A stretch of 42,837 bases of DNA from an uncultured Christensenella sp. (lineage in GTDB: Bacteria > Bacillota > Clostridia > Christensenellales > Borkfalkiaceae), in assembly GCA_910578765.1 (NCBI GenBank), contig CAJTRW010000004.1, positions 1-42,837 on the forward strand, given 5' to 3'. A program made the translations under genes and the position numbers. The notes under the pieces are model-generated. The model was not told where the DNA came from. It ran no database searches and worked only from the letters and a program-made list of their open reading frames with translations. Shown here in pieces: positions 7,831 to 16,139 of this stretch. Positions within the stretch are counted from its first letter, which is position 1; each line of letters opens with the position of its first letter.

Positions 7831-7963
7831 GTGCGCCGAAACATTACCATTCGAATTCGAAGTGGAATTATTCACATTCAAATAGAAAGTACCGGTATTA
7901 TCGCTATTCGACCAATTACTGCCGAAATTAGTGACATAACTGCCATTCAAATTCGTATAATCG
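7831..7963 (-). repeat. DGR template repeat (TR)
   Basis: 133 bases aligned without gaps to the variable repeat 210 bases away. Of 26 differences, 25 fall at template adenines (38 adenines in the repeat) and one is a silent T-to-G. Read in the target's frame it is extremely rich in Asn AAT codons, the classic DGR template composition that maximises residue choice. The 3' end, TTCGGCGCAC, matches the variable repeat except at one adenine and is the candidate IMH* initiation site. The open frame running through it (7765..7950) is not a gene. Confidence 0.95.
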
Positions 7964-8025
7964 AATTTGTTTGATGTGCTTTTTTCCTTGATAATATTTC
8001 AATCGTTCAACACCCCAGTTCTTTG

Positions 8026-10119
8026 TTACAAATACATCAAGCGCGCCGAAACATAACCATACGAATACGAAGCGGAATAACTCACACTCAAACAGAAAGC
8101 CCCGGCATTAACGCCATACGACCAAAAACCGCCGAAAAAAGCGACACAACCGCCACTCAAATACGCATAATCGCTGAAATATGTTGTTGACGATCCACCG
8201 CTTGCTTTGAACACAAATCCTGCTTCCGTGTTGCCCTGCGGTTCTTTCATATAACCGCCGTTTCCACTTATACCCGAAGAAGTGGTCATGTACCCTGCGC
8301 CCATGCCGTTATCCTGGAAGTTGTCGGTGTTGGTTAAAATGTTGATGGGACTGCTTGTGTCGGTGACCAAACCATCAATCCATTCCCAAATATTGCCCCA
8401 AAAATCTTCAACACCCAAGCACTTGACTTGATGCTTTCCGTCCGTCATATAGGAAGGATTGCTTGCCTTGATGATTTCGGAATCCATTCCATAGGCATTC
8501 GCACCGCCTGTATTGACCTTTGCACTTGCACTGACAACACCCTTCCCGACTTTCGTCTGTGAATCCAATGAACCAAACTTCATGACATAGGCGCATTGTC
8601 TGAACAGTAACTGATAAAACGCAGATTGTTCATAACCGCTGCCGTTATTGTGGGCATAGGTTCTTGCAGTTCCGATTGTAATGCTTGCCGTGGGTGCTTT
8701 GCCTGACAACGAACGAAGTTTGTTGCTTCCGTCTTTGTAGCCTTTATATGCGCCGATGTAGAATATATTTTTCTGAACACTTCCCCTTTGATGTGCGTAA
8801 TATTTGAAGTCTGCGTTGTCGGGATCGTTTGTCATTGAAATGGTCACGGTGGTTGTCCCCGACTTCATAAGTTTCAAACCCCTTCGGGGGAATGCAATCA
8901 TAACATCGCCACTTTCACCCGATTCAATGTCGGCAAGACTGCCATCTTCGAAAAGCGAATAGTTGTTGCGGTCTAATCTGCCGACTTCCTTGCCGTCCTT
9001 GAATAACACAGGATAGTGACCGAAGAATTCATCCCACTGTTCTGCCGTCATTCCAACCGCATCATCTGCGTATGTCACGCAAGTTGCAGGGTTGCTGTTT
9101 GAAAGGTTGATGATTGCCGTCATCGTCTGATAGCCAAGCAGAACAGGAATTTGTTTTGCTTCCGTGACATCGACAACCTTCGAAATGACCATGCCGTTGA
9201 TGGTTGCGGAAACCGTCCACTTGCCATAGTTCGGAATGGTGAAGGTTGCCTTGCCGTTCGAAGTTGCGCTGTAAGTGATGACACCGTTCGTCACGGTGAC
9301 TGTCACGCCCTTTTTGGTGGTCACAATCAGTTCGGGCAAAACATCACCAACCCAGGTGTAGTTGCCCGATGCAACGGCAACGCAATGAAAAATTTTCTTG
9401 CTTGCCGTGTTGATGTAAATTTGACCAAGAATGCCGACCGTGGTCTTTGTTGGGTCAGTCGTTCCCTGTTTTACCGCAGGAACTCTTGCAACGGCATCTT
9501 CCGCTTCTGCAACCACTTTGTTCATCTGTTGTTCGATAACATTGATTGACTGGTCAAGTTTCTGCTCTGCTGCTTTCTGAATTGCCGTCTGCGTTTCTTC
9601 AATGGACTGTGCCTTCAAAGTTTTCCAAGACGGAAGGACTTCAAACAAGCAGACCAAATCCTGAATGTTCAACCCATCGAAGGGTACACGGTACAGGGGC
9701 ATGTCGTTAATAAGCACATGGTCATTGATGATGTCCCCCTTCGTAATTTCGGGGTCATTTGCCGTGCCGGTTGTGGGCGTTCCTTTGATGACAACCAGGT
9801 TCGTTTCTTCAACGCCGGTTGCGGAATCCTTCGTGTATCTGACAACAATCAAATCGTTGCGTTTGAACCCCTGCTGACCATTTTCGAAATCCAGGTCAAT
9901 GTATGAATCATCATCCAATCGGATGTGTCTGCCCTGCATAACAATGTCACCGTCTTTGATTCTGACGATATTGTTCGAAACGATTGTGGATGCGAACTTG
10001 TTTCCCCTTTCAAGGACAAATTCGCCTTCGCCAAGCATTGCTGCATTGAAACTTCCCTGGTCTGCGGATTTGATGTGTTCTTTGTTTGCATAACCTGTGA
10101 CAAGATGCATATTTGCCAT
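8026..10119 (-). CDS. Tail fibre/receptor-binding protein, DGR target
   Basis: 697-residue tail-tip protein that should contact the host surface. N-terminal ~170 residues look like a phage baseplate-attachment domain (MANMHLVTGYANKEHIKSAD..., FDGLNIQDLV). Next come a helical linker (SIEETQTAIQKAAEQKLDQSI...), an Ig-like stretch (~280-330), and a C-terminal formylglycine-generating-enzyme/C-type-lectin fold with VEDFWGNIWEWIDG at ~570. Residues ~650-693 are the variable repeat (8041..8173), ending four codons before the TAA. About 23 positions differ from the template, mainly Asn/Ser/Thr/Tyr to Tyr, Ser, Ala, Gly, Phe or Cys. Start supported by AAGGTAGGTG; follows the hub gene directly. Confidence 0.93.
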   Translation of the reverse strand: MANMHLVTGYANKEHIKSADQGSFNAAMLGEGEFVLERGNKFASTIVSNNIVRIKDGDIVMQGRHIRLDDDSYIDLDFENGQQGFKRNDLIVVRYTKDSATGVEETNLVVIKGTPTTGTANDPEITKGDIINDHVLINDMPLYRVPFDGLNIQDLVCLFEVLPSWKTLKAQSIEETQTAIQKAAEQKLDQSINVIEQQMNKVVAEAEDAVARVPAVKQGTTDPTKTTVGILGQIYINTASKKIFHCVAVASGNYTWVGDVLPELIVTTKKGVTVTVTNGVITYSATSNGKATFTIPNYGKWTVSATINGMVISKVVDVTEAKQIPVLLGYQTMTAIINLSNSNPATCVTYADDAVGMTAEQWDEFFGHYPVLFKDGKEVGRLDRNNYSLFEDGSLADIESGESGDVMIAFPRRGLKLMKSGTTTVTISMTNDPDNADFKYYAHQRGSVQKNIFYIGAYKGYKDGSNKLRSLSGKAPTASITIGTARTYAHNNGSGYEQSAFYQLLFRQCAYVMKFGSLDSQTKVGKGVVSASAKVNTGGANAYGMDSEIIKASNPSYMTDGKHQVKCLGVEDFWGNIWEWIDGLVTDTSSPINILTNTDNFQDNGMGAGYMTTSSGISGNGGYMKEPQGNTEAGFVFKASGGSSTTYFSDYAYLSGGCVAFFGGFWSYGVNAGAFCLSVSYSASYSYGYVSARLMYL
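8041..8173 (-). repeat. DGR variable repeat (VR)
   Basis: 133 bases at the 3' end of the tail fibre gene, the counterpart of the template at 7831..7963 with a constant offset of 210. Where the template has A, it often has C, G or T; other positions match except one. The 3' GC-rich end TTCGGCGCGC is the candidate IMH. Similarity fades within a few bases on both sides. Confidence 0.95.
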
Positions 10120-10121
10120 TT

Positions 10122-11087
10122 TTATTCACCTACCTTGTAAGATATAGTTGCCCTTTCGTTTTTCAGGGTGACTATTTTCTTGATGATTTTTTGCACGATT
10201 GAAATGCCTGTGACATTTTCTTTCGCTCCGACAATATCCCCGATGTCATACACCGAAGATGTGTTCGTGAATTTAATTTTTACAGAATCGGAATTCCACG
10301 ATTTCTGCATCAATTCCTTTCCGCCTTCTTCAAGTTCTTCATCCGATTCTGCGTTGCTGCAATCGTACACTTCGCAAACTTCGTCCATTCCGAAAAATGT
10401 TTGTGTGTGCGAAATGTTTCCGTCTTTGTCGGCGTAAAGGTGGATGACGGTTCTTTCTGCAAGGTCACCTGCACCCAAACAAATCACATGATTTGTCGGC
10501 TTGAAGGTCTTTTTGATTTCGAAACTGATCTGCGAAGAATCGAATTCTTCATTCTTTGAATAATCCGTCAACGGCTTTGCAGATAGTGTCGCAAAGCCTT
10601 CACGGAAGGTGATGTTCAGTTTTCCATTGACCGATTGAAGCATTTTGCACACGCCCCTGTAACCGTCAATATATCTGCCCATCTTATAATTTCGAACCGT
10701 CAACCCTGACGGTTCGTCTTTTACTGTAAAAAGGTCACCAAGACCCATTCGCTGAACTAATTCGGCAAGAACCTGGTTTGCATCCCCTGCCAATGTCAAG
10801 TAGTCCTGCCCTTCATCGGGTTGAATGATTTTGCTTCCAAGAATGCCGTGCCAAGTTCTGCCGATATACTTCAACGAATTTGAACTGGTGTTGACTTTGA
10901 TTTGGTCAATTATTCCGCCATATTCAGTGCCTTCGGCGTATATGTAAAACCCCGATTCGCACACATTGTTTTCCATAACGGTTGACAATTCAAAGTTGTT
11001 TTCATCTTCACCGAACGCCAAATCAAGCGTGAAGTTCTTCATGACCCCGATGTCCCTTTTCTTTTCGTCCATATAGATCAAGTCCAT
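10122..11087 (-). CDS. Baseplate hub / tail-associated protein (Gp37-like)
   Basis: 321 residues between Dit and the tail fibre, the usual place of the siphovirus hub protein that closes the tail tube and carries the fibres. Beta-rich N-terminus (MDLIYMDEKKRDIGVMKNFTLDLAFGEDENNFEL) and a later SSVYDIGDIVGAKE... IVTLKNERATISYKVGE end resemble the Gp37-like hub family of Clostridial phages. No peptidase or lysozyme domain is seen. It overlaps the end of the Dit gene by 10 bases. Confidence 0.75.
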   Translation of the reverse strand: MDLIYMDEKKRDIGVMKNFTLDLAFGEDENNFELSTVMENNVCESGFYIYAEGTEYGGIIDQIKVNTSSNSLKYIGRTWHGILGSKIIQPDEGQDYLTLAGDANQVLAELVQRMGLGDLFTVKDEPSGLTVRNYKMGRYIDGYRGVCKMLQSVNGKLNITFREGFATLSAKPLTDYSKNEEFDSSQISFEIKKTFKPTNHVICLGAGDLAERTVIHLYADKDGNISHTQTFFGMDEVCEVYDCSNAESDEELEEGGKELMQKSWNSDSVKIKFTNTSSVYDIGDIVGAKENVTGISIVQKIIKKIVTLKNERATISYKVGE

Positions 11088-11914
11088 TTGGGTTCACTCC
11101 TTTCTTCAATTAGAATAATGTCAAAACCGAAGTCACCGTTCCAACTGACCACATTGCTTCCCGAAGGAATTTTTTCGAAGATATATGAATCCCTGTCACG
11201 GAAGTTGAAACAGTTTACAATTTCGCCGTTTCGTTTCGTCAGCGTGATTGTCTTTTCAACGCTGTCAATGGTCAGATATTCATTCGTTTCGACAATGCGG
11301 TTCACTTGATAGCGGTGACCGGCAATGTAGATTGTGGGGTTCGTACATGCGCCATAAATAATCAAGCGGAAGTTCGTTCCAACAAATCCTGCATTGTTCA
11401 GTGTATTGCCGTACAGTTCAGATGCGTAGTTGTATGCGAAGTCCACATTGAAGTCAAGGTTGCGTTTTGCCCCTTCCTGTGCAACCGAATCTTCGGCAGT
11501 TCGGAAGGTGACCGTGCTTTCCTTTATCCACTGCGGATAGTCTGTGACAATCGTCAGCGTGACTTTCAAATATCCTTTGTGATACAGATATTCAGATTTG
11601 GAAGAACCGCTGATGAAGCACTTCAAATAGTAGTCCCCGACAATCAGTCTGCCGTGTTGCGTTGCAAGAACATCTTTTTCGCATATTTCGAAAAGTTTAT
11701 TTTTGATTGCAACGCCTTCATCTTCCGATTGACAGGCAATGACGATGGGAACGGACTTTTTCACGATAGACTGTGAAAACGCCGAAATCTTGTTGTTTTC
11801 CTTCGTGTAGTCCCACGAATAATTTCGCAGGTCATTTTGGTTCACAAATATTCCATTGCTTCCCCAGTCCATCGCTTCGTTCATGTGGTTTATGAATTTT
11901 ATTTTTTCAAGCAT
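11078..11914 (-). CDS. Distal tail protein (Dit)
   Basis: 278-residue baseplate ring protein joining tail tube to hub. The N-terminal HMNEAMDWGSNGIFVNQNDLRNYSWDY region and the YLKVTLTIVTDYPQWI segment fit the siphovirus tail-component (Dit) family, and position after the tape measure is diagnostic. The middle (ASELYGNTLNNAGFVGTNFRLIIYGACTNPTIYIAGH) looks like the galectin-like domain. Starts one base after the tape measure stop. Confidence 0.85.
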   Translation of the reverse strand: MLEKIKFINHMNEAMDWGSNGIFVNQNDLRNYSWDYTKENNKISAFSQSIVKKSVPIVIACQSEDEGVAIKNKLFEICEKDVLATQHGRLIVGDYYLKCFISGSSKSEYLYHKGYLKVTLTIVTDYPQWIKESTVTFRTAEDSVAQEGAKRNLDFNVDFAYNYASELYGNTLNNAGFVGTNFRLIIYGACTNPTIYIAGHRYQVNRIVETNEYLTIDSVEKTITLTKRNGEIVNCFNFRDRDSYIFEKIPSGSNVVSWNGDFGFDIILIEERSEPKWT

Positions 11915-11915
11915 A

Positions 11916-14372
11916 TCACACTTCCTTTACTAATCGGGCAAATTCCCTTTCGTTGATGCGGAACTGCAAACCTGACATCGCATCATAGAGTTTATCACCC
12001 AATCCTTCGTCCAGTTTGTAGATTGCTTGAAGAATGGTGTTCAGTACATTCGACAACACACTGGTTTGATTGTCAATGCTTGCCGTAATACGATCAGCCA
12101 ACATTTCCGTGCAACCTGCGACATCTGCTGTGTTTTGGGTTGCTTCAAGATTGAATTCATAGATTTTGTTTGCGACCTTCTGAATCCATCCTGTGTTCTT
12201 TTCCAACGGAACAACCGCTTCGTCACCGTCACCTTCAAGGAAGCCAACCTGCCCTTTTTCCAAGACACCACCTTCGGCAAGTTGCGGAATGCGCCCGAAA
12301 CTGACCGTAGGAATTGCAGGAATTGCAGGAATGCCAATCCAAGTCCAAACGGATGAAAGACCTTTGGTGATTTTGTTGACACCGTTGATGAAGAAGTTCA
12401 GCAAGGATTCAAACCCCGAAATGACACCGTTGATGATGCCGACAGGAATGTTTCCAAGTGCCTTCCACGCCGAATTCCAATCCCCTTTGAACACCGAAGT
12501 GATAAAGGTGATGATGTTCTTCAACATTTCCAACAAACCGCCCAGGGGTCCGGTGATGACCGAATTGATTATGTCGGTGACGAATGAGAACGCACCCGAC
12601 AACACCCCAGTCAGAACATTCGCAACCACCCTGATGACTTCAATCAAGGGCGGAAGAATAAGGTCAAGCAACTGAATGAGCGGTTCAAGCAAAAGTGCCA
12701 ACAATTCCAAAATCGGTTGCAGAATAGGAATCAACGCTTCAAGAAGCGGTGAAATAAGTTCCAACAATGAAATCAGAATCGGCAAGATTGCATCAAGCAC
12801 CTGCACCAATATGGGAACTATAAGGTCAAGCAACTGAATGATGACTGGAAGAATCGCTTCGATTATTTTCATCAAAATCGGAATGATTGTGCTGACCAAT
12901 TCAATGATAACAGGTAAAATCTTCACGATGATGTCCGTTATAATCGGAATCAGCGTTTCAATTAACTTGATTATGATGGGCAATATATTTTGAATAATAT
13001 AATCAAACAACGGTGTCAGCACATTGATCAACTGAATAATCGCAGGCAGAACCGCACTGATTATGTTTGCAAGCAGGGGTGTCAACTTTTGAATCAAGTT
13101 GATGACCACAGGCAAAACAGAAGTGATTATTTGTCTGATTATAGGTATCAATTTATTTATCAAACCAATGACAATCGGAAGCACCGTGTCAATGTACTGC
13201 TTTATTATCGGCAGAAGGGCATTGACCAATTCGATGACTACCGGCAGAATTGATTCGATTATTTCTTCGATAATAGGAATCAACGCTTCAATCAACTGCG
13301 TTATGATGGGCAGGATTGATTGTATGATTTCCACCAAGGGCGGAATCACCGCCTGGATTATTTTGATGAGCGGTGGAAGAACCGTTTTCAGCAAGTTTGT
13401 CAACGGTTTGATGACCGCTTGCAGAAGGCTTGTAACCACCGGCAAAAGCGAACTGACGATTTCTGCGACTGGCGGAATAAGCATTTCAATCAAGTCAAAC
13501 AAGATCGGGAACACTTCTTCTGCCAATTCCATCAAAGGCGGAAGCAACGAATCAAACAGTTTCGCCAACACCGGCGCAAGTTTATCAACCAACGCCGTGA
13601 TAGAAGGCAACCCCTTTTGAATGTAGGTCAGAACCTTTGTCAGAATGGGCATCAACGAACCGCCCAACTGCGTGATGATGGACTGAAACGCCCTTTTCGT
13701 TTGGTCAAGGGTGTCTGTCAGCACAACGCCGTTGTCAATGAGTTCGTCACCCAGTACAAGACCAAGTTCGTTTGCCTGCTCTTTCATTGCATCAATCGAA
13801 CCTGTTGCACCGTTCAGAAGGGGCATCAATTCCGAACCCGACCTTCCGAACAGTTCTGTGGCAAGCCTTGCTTTTTCGGTCTGATTATCCATCGCCTGCA
13901 AAGCGTTCATGACTTCCCACATCACTTCTTCCTGTGAACGAAGGTTGCCGTTTGCATCAGTCACGGACACGCCCAGTCTTTCAAACTGTTCGATGTTCGA
14001 TTCCGTTCCCGACACTGCACCGTCCATTGCTGCAACCAGGCTTTTCATACCCATTTGCAGACTATCAACGGAAGTTCCGCTTTGGGAACAGATGAAATCC
14101 AATTCCTGATAGGCTTGTCGGGAAATGCCGATTTTTTGGGACATCTTGTCGATGTTGTCCGCCGTGGAAGCAGAAGATTGTGCGAACTTTGCAAGACCTG
14201 CAACCGCAGTGGATGCACCTGCAACAATAGCAGTCCCCCACTTCGCTGCGGTCTTGATACCGTTCCCCAATTTACTTGAAAAAGATTCCGCCTTTTCGCC
14301 TGTTTCGTCAATAGCCTGGTTTGCATCGGCATTGTCAACCGCTATGCTTCCGAATAGTTTGAAAAGTTCCAT
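11916..14372 (-). CDS. Tape measure protein with 11-residue repeats
   Basis: Sets tail length and occupies the tail lumen. The 818 residues start with a helical region rich in small residues (AAKWGTAIVAGASTAVAGLAKFAQSSASTADNID) and the conserved ISRQAYQELDFICSQSG...LFGRSGSELMPLL phage segment. Residues ~250-590 are ~30 tandem copies of an 11-residue hydrophobic unit with a near-invariant proline (for example P-IITQLIEALI, P-IIEEIIESIL). The C-terminal part contains AEGGVLEKGQVGFLEGDGDEAVVPLE, often seen at the end of tape measures. At ~1.5 angstrom per residue the length suggests a tail of ~120 nm (inference). Confidence 0.92.
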   Translation of the reverse strand: MELFKLFGSIAVDNADANQAIDETGEKAESFSSKLGNGIKTAAKWGTAIVAGASTAVAGLAKFAQSSASTADNIDKMSQKIGISRQAYQELDFICSQSGTSVDSLQMGMKSLVAAMDGAVSGTESNIEQFERLGVSVTDANGNLRSQEEVMWEVMNALQAMDNQTEKARLATELFGRSGSELMPLLNGATGSIDAMKEQANELGLVLGDELIDNGVVLTDTLDQTKRAFQSIITQLGGSLMPILTKVLTYIQKGLPSITALVDKLAPVLAKLFDSLLPPLMELAEEVFPILFDLIEMLIPPVAEIVSSLLPVVTSLLQAVIKPLTNLLKTVLPPLIKIIQAVIPPLVEIIQSILPIITQLIEALIPIIEEIIESILPVVIELVNALLPIIKQYIDTVLPIVIGLINKLIPIIRQIITSVLPVVINLIQKLTPLLANIISAVLPAIIQLINVLTPLFDYIIQNILPIIIKLIETLIPIITDIIVKILPVIIELVSTIIPILMKIIEAILPVIIQLLDLIVPILVQVLDAILPILISLLELISPLLEALIPILQPILELLALLLEPLIQLLDLILPPLIEVIRVVANVLTGVLSGAFSFVTDIINSVITGPLGGLLEMLKNIITFITSVFKGDWNSAWKALGNIPVGIINGVISGFESLLNFFINGVNKITKGLSSVWTWIGIPAIPAIPTVSFGRIPQLAEGGVLEKGQVGFLEGDGDEAVVPLEKNTGWIQKVANKIYEFNLEATQNTADVAGCTEMLADRITASIDNQTSVLSNVLNTILQAIYKLDEGLGDKLYDAMSGLQFRINEREFARLVKEV

Positions 14373-14390
14373 TTGCGCTGTTCACCCCCT

Positions 14391-14675
14391 TTACAGGTCA
14401 TCAGGGATGAATCCCTGCATAATATCAAAGGAATTGTTCACCGTTGTTTCAATTTGGGTCTTTGAGAATTCAAAAGAATCCTTCGGTTGATTGTTCAAAG
14501 CACCTTTGAATTCTTCGAACGATTTATCACGGACTTTGTGCAGGAAGAATTCCCACAACTTTTCTTCTTCCGTGCGGTCATGAAGTTCCTGCACAAATCC
14601 GCTGAATCCGTCAACCGAAATCATTTGGTCTATAAGGAAATATGGACTTGCGTATCTGTGAAATAGCAAGTCCAT
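14391..14675 (-). CDS. Tail assembly chaperone, second component
   Basis: 94 residues (SPYFLIDQMISVDGFSGFVQELHDR..., EEEKLWEFFLHKVRDKSFEEFKG) resembling the second small protein found between the tail chaperone and tape measure in Clostridial siphoviruses. In many phages this part is made by ribosomal frameshifting from the upstream gene. Here the reading frame is -1 relative to that gene and stays open across the 14-base gap, but no classical slippery heptamer is visible, so I annotate a separate gene. The ATG at 14675 has no strong ribosome binding site. Confidence 0.65.
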   Translation of the reverse strand: MDLLFHRYASPYFLIDQMISVDGFSGFVQELHDRTEEEKLWEFFLHKVRDKSFEEFKGALNNQPKDSFEFSKTQIETTVNNSFDIMQGFIPDDL

Positions 14676-14689
14676 AAACCTGTAAAAAC

Positions 14690-15121
14690 CTATCTGAACA
14701 ACTTTGAAACAACCCCAATAAAATCCTTGAATTCGGGTTTCTTGACGAAATCAATCAGCATTTCCGTGAAAGTCACCAGGTCAAACCCTTTGACGGTTTC
14801 CACGGTTAAACCGCTGACACTTGCAAGAAGGGCAAAGATGTCCTTTTCGACTTCGGGAATATGCGAAACGATGATGTTCACAATTTCCAAAACGACCTGC
14901 AAGCCTGCAATGTCCTGAACCTGCGCTGCCCCTTTGTCCTTCATCGTTCTGATAAGGTTCAAGACAGTTTCGCTTTCAAAACACTTGCTGAATTCCGTGA
15001 TGCCGATCTTGCTGATGACTTTGCACATAGGCGCAATGTCAAGCGCACCCAACTTTCTGAATTCGTATGCCTTTTTGTCGGCGGTTTCCGCCGTTTCGAT
15101 TTTTTCAATTTCGTTGTTCAT
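14690..15121 (-). CDS. Tail assembly chaperone
   Basis: 143 residues, acidic and helical (YEFRKLGALDIAPMCKVISKIGITEFSKC..., DIFALLASVSGLTVETVKGFDLVTFTEMLIDFVKKPEFKDF), directly after the major tail protein and before the tape measure. That position and the C-terminal motif match the chaperone that coats tape measure protein before tail tube assembly. Ribosome binding site AAGGAAGG precedes the start. Confidence 0.75.
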   Translation of the reverse strand: MNNEIEKIETAETADKKAYEFRKLGALDIAPMCKVISKIGITEFSKCFESETVLNLIRTMKDKGAAQVQDIAGLQVVLEIVNIIVSHIPEVEKDIFALLASVSGLTVETVKGFDLVTFTEMLIDFVKKPEFKDFIGVVSKLFR

Positions 15122-15142
15122 TGTTCAAATACCTTCCTTCTT

Positions 15143-15760
15143 TTATTCGTTCCCTTCTTCGGGGGTTGTCGTTACTGCCTTTTTGGGGTAGTAAATGTGA
15201 TAAGGCAATTTGTCAAGATTGCCTTTGTTCGGGTCTGCGTAGCACTCGAAAGTTGCCTTCATAACCGCTGCGTTTTTGTTCTTGCCTTCTGCTTCGAATC
15301 CCGAAGTACAAAGGGCGTTGTCAAGGATGACGATGATGGGCGTTCCGTCCGTTTTCTTGCCGACAAAGGCAATATTTTCAAGATAGTCACCTTCTTTGAT
15401 GTCCGCCCTGGATTCAATCAAATCGTAGCCTTCGATTTCCGAATTTTCCACGACTTCACCGATGACAAGGGTCTTGATGAGTTCGGGCGTAAGTTCAAGA
15501 AGGTTCGTTTCCAAAGTTGCCGTTTCGCCCTGTTTGAAGGTCAACCCCTTCGTCTTGACAAGTGCGCCGTCAACTTCGACATCCAACACTTCGGGAACAA
15601 TGGAAAGTTTATTTCCACCGCTTGTTGCGCCAAACAAAGATTCTTTGATGTTCCATTTGCCATCGGCAAACTTCAAACCTTTGTGAATAGTACCTGCGCC
15701 AAGCAGGATTTCTTTCGGCGTGTTTTCGGTCACGCCATGCGTTCTGAATTCTTCGTTCAT
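15143..15760 (-). CDS. Major tail protein
   Basis: 205-residue tail tube subunit. N-terminal GVTENTPKEILLGAGTIHKGLKF..., then the beta-rich IKESLFGATSGGNKLSIVPEVLDVEVDGALVKTKG and a C-terminal LPYHIYYPKK segment fit the siphovirus major tail family. Located between head-tail connectors and the chaperones. I start at the ATG at 15760, preceded by GGAGTG; a GTG four codons earlier is weaker. It overlaps the upstream gene if the upstream start is used. Confidence 0.88.
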   Translation of the reverse strand: MNEEFRTHGVTENTPKEILLGAGTIHKGLKFADGKWNIKESLFGATSGGNKLSIVPEVLDVEVDGALVKTKGLTFKQGETATLETNLLELTPELIKTLVIGEVVENSEIEGYDLIESRADIKEGDYLENIAFVGKKTDGTPIIVILDNALCTSGFEAEGKNKNAAVMKATFECYADPNKGNLDKLPYHIYYPKKAVTTTPEEGNE

Positions 15761-15764
15761 GGTT

Positions 15765-16139
15765 TTATACACTCCATTTTTTAATTGATAAATTGATTTG
15801 CGACCTTTTCAGGTCTTGTTCGTCCGAAGGGATGTTCAGACTGCCTGCATAATAAATGACTACCGCAGAACCGCTTTCGGTGATCACCGAAACACCGTCC
15901 TTGAAGTAGTCCTTGATTTTCTGCTTGCTTTCTTCCAATCCCAAGAAATTGCCCCTTGCAAATCCTGTCAGCGTGACCGTGGGCGTTGTCAACCCATCTT
16001 CTTCAAGCGGTTCAGGCTCTGTGTAATCACCCACCCAATAGGGGTATTTGGGCGGTGTTTCTGTGTATTGACCGAATTCATAGTTCAGTTTTAATTTCTT
16101 CACCATGTGGTCATTTAAGACTTTCAGCACTTCAATCAT
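15765..16139 (-). CDS. Tail completion / minor structural protein
   Basis: 124 residues between the HK97-gp10-like protein and the major tail protein, a slot normally filled by the tail terminator. Visible segments are MIEVLKVLNDHMVKKL, YEFGQYTETPPKYPYWVGDYTEPEPLEEDGLTTPTVTLTGFARG and a beta-rich end. The pattern resembles phage minor capsid/tail completion proteins. Overlaps the upstream gene by 8 bases. Confidence 0.65.
   Translation of the reverse strand: MIEVLKVLNDHMVKKLKLNYEFGQYTETPPKYPYWVGDYTEPEPLEEDGLTTPTVTLTGFARGNFLGLEESKQKIKDYFKDGVSVITESGSAVVIYYAGSLNIPSDEQDLKRSQINLSIKKWSV

Noticed and set aside
7765..7950. Asn-rich open reading frame upstream of the RT gene
   Set aside because: It is the template repeat read through in the target's frame; no ribosome binding site, and its composition is explained by DGR template selection.
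12640..13600. Regular ~33-base periodic repeats as a CRISPR array
   Set aside because: The repeats are imperfect, in frame and encode proline hendecads of the tape measure; there are no unrelated spacers.
12990..13937. Long plus-strand open frames opposite the tape measure gene
   Set aside because: Shadows created by the 33-base repeats of the tape measure; no ribosome sites and wrong strand for the late operon.
14690..14760. -1 ribosomal frameshift joining the two tail chaperone genes
   Set aside because: The -1 frame is open across the stop, but I see no canonical slippery heptamer in the usable stretch, so I kept two genes.
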